A DNA stretch of 24,485 nt from Basidiobolus ranarum (Eukaryota > Basidiobolomycota > Basidiobolomycetes > Basidiobolales): contig JASJQH010000152.1 of assembly GCA_040143965.1 (NCBI GenBank), forward strand, positions 1 to 24,485, read 5' to 3'. The notes under the pieces were generated by a model. It was not told where the DNA came from, did not search any database, and saw nothing but the letters and a program-made list of their open reading frames with translations. The translations under genes were made by a program, and so were the position numbers. The first letter of the stretch is position 1. Each line of letters begins with the position of its first letter. This document shows positions 23,126-24,485 of the stretch, in pieces.

Positions 23126-24485
23126 AGAGTGAAATCGTGTTAAAGTTTACTAAAAAGCTGGAGGGACGCGTATGATGAACCTTGACTACTTTATTTGTAA
23201 TTGTTTGTAAATGATATCCAGTAAAAAATGCGAAATGAGCATCATATCTAGTTCGCGGCAGTTCTATGCCACCTGATCACCACATCCCTACTGAATATGC
23301 AGTTTACCTAGATTTTCATATACTTCAGCGATATTAAATGTTATCAGTCTCCATCATTTCCAACTTCAAATTATATCGAATCATTAAAACTAAACCGTCC
23401 TTTTGTTCACAGGAAGTTAATTTAGTTTTCTGGTAAATTTATTTTACAAGGGATCTCTCAGTTTCTACTAAGGCTGTTGATTAGCCTAAAGGAAATGACC
23501 ATAATAGACTAGTTAAAATGTAATTCTAGCTAAAAGAGTTATAAAGGTTCAGAACGTTGAACAGGTAAATAGTATTCATATATACTGAGAATATGATAAG
23601 GCATATGAATAACTTTAGTGTATTCAAGAAGCAATTATGTCCATCTTTGCTTCGAGCTTTGGTGATATCAATCACTTAAGAAAAGCCAAATTTTAACTTA
23701 CTATCACTTTTAGTCGTCTTGGTGCTTTTAAATGTTGCCTGACCAATTTCTTATGAATCGTCAATTGGATGAGTAATCATATAGACTTGGATGTAGCCGC
23801 AATTCTCAATACATGCATGCCTTTTTGAGTATATGGTGCCTATAAGACTAAGCGCTGGGCTGTTTAAAGTCAACTCTGAATAAATAAATATATCCTGTGA
23901 AAATGACAAGCACCTCTAAATTAGAGGTAAAAATGGAGTTTTAGTAAGGAGTAAGGAAGGGGGTTAAATAATACATGAAACCAGGCAATGGTGAACTTGG
24001 CATATGGATTTAGTAACTAGAATATGTAATTGTCCTATATTCCGAACCTTATTTTGATTGAACTGGATAAGACATTTCAACCAAATCTTTGCCTTCTTTG
24101 AAGTGGCCATTATTTCAAATACCTCAATGTACGGGGCATTATTGTTCGGCATAAGTTGCGTGTAAACTACAGCCCGTGCATCATTGATAAATTAAAACTT
24201 CATCCGCATGAGGTGTTGTTACCCATAAGTTCGATAAATAAATCAATATAATCAATACAGAATGAAAAGTGATGGTAAAGCATGAAGTCAAATAAAAGCT
24301 TATACATAAATAGGATGGAAATATCCCCCACAGAGCAGATAAATAACATCCAAACCCATAAGTACAAGGAAGATAACTTTCTTATATAAGGCTTTAAACA
24401 TTATGAACTGAGTAAAACCGTTAAATTAGTGTTTAGAGTTAATTAAATATTCAGAACATATGACTTCGCTCGCTAGACCAATTTC
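23126..24485. other. Region right of the INO80 subunit, no recognised gene
   Basis: About 1.36 kb to the window edge. A minus-strand frame is open for about 80 codons (about 24206-23964, first ATG at 24152) with segments such as VVYTQLMPNNNAPYIEVFE and KKAKIWLKCLIQFNQNK. It is faintly reminiscent of MULE-type transposase spacing, but no catalytic motif is visible and I do not assign it. A 17-bp perfect palindrome lies at 23912-23928. The first part should be the INO80-subunit promoter. Confidence 0.45.
23912..23928. repeat. 17-bp perfect palindrome
   Basis: ACCTCTAAATTAGAGGT has 8-bp arms around a central A. The next bases outward do not pair. It lies in non-coding DNA with no gene visible nearby. 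It could be a dimeric regulator site, a hairpin or chance. Confidence 0.6.

Noticed and set aside
23964-24206. Minus-strand frame with MULE-transposase-like spacing
   Set aside because: No catalytic residues or terminal inverted repeats are visible, and an 80-codon open frame is not rare in this composition.

Overview
The window looks like nuclear DNA from a fungus, probably an early-diverging (non-Dikarya) lineage. It is AT-rich and gene-dense. Its genes are cut by many short introns, mostly 48-91 nt, with GTAAGT/GTATGT-like donors and CTAAC-like branch sites. The fungal signs are a fused Tps2-type trehalose-phosphatase, an FHA-forkhead factor of Fkh/Fhl1 type and an Nhp10/Nht1-type INO80 HMG-box subunit. 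A BORCS8-like gene, absent from budding yeast, argues against Saccharomycotina. The lineage call is inference. I saw no confident tRNA, rRNA, CRISPR or intact mobile element.

Layout, left to right: G-protein beta subunit (-, running off the left edge); RER1 Golgi-to-ER retrieval receptor (+); ribosomal protein eL28 (-); BORCS8-like lysosome-positioning subunit (-); about 2.1 kb with no identifiable gene; a 13-exon trehalose-6-phosphate phosphatase (+); ribosomal protein eS26 (-); a possible small unknown gene (-); two tandem FHA-forkhead transcription factors (+, +); a tiny three-exon Kish/TMEM167 gene (-); a further gene-poor 1.8 kb with one possible small Cys-rich ORF; a Nem1/CTDNEP1-type phosphatase (+); ribosomal protein eS1 (-); an INO80 HMG-box subunit (-); and 1.36 kb without a recognisable gene.

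The genes are mostly housekeeping and do not form one pathway. Themes are secretory and endomembrane function (RER1, Kish, BORCS8, the Nem1-type phosphatase), translation (eL28, eS26, eS1), signalling and stress (G-beta, trehalose phosphatase) and nuclear regulation (two forkheads, INO80 subunit).

The most interesting observations are: (1) the forkhead tandem pair, whose domains are almost identical in protein but strongly diverged at synonymous sites, with the same introns and a shared upstream block that includes a consensus forkhead site, suggesting auto- or cross-regulation; (2) the Kish gene, whose coding exons are 3, 110 and 103 nt and which simple ORF calling would miss; (3) a GC-AG intron in the trehalose phosphatase; and (4) a group of genes whose first coding exon is only 3-20 nt.
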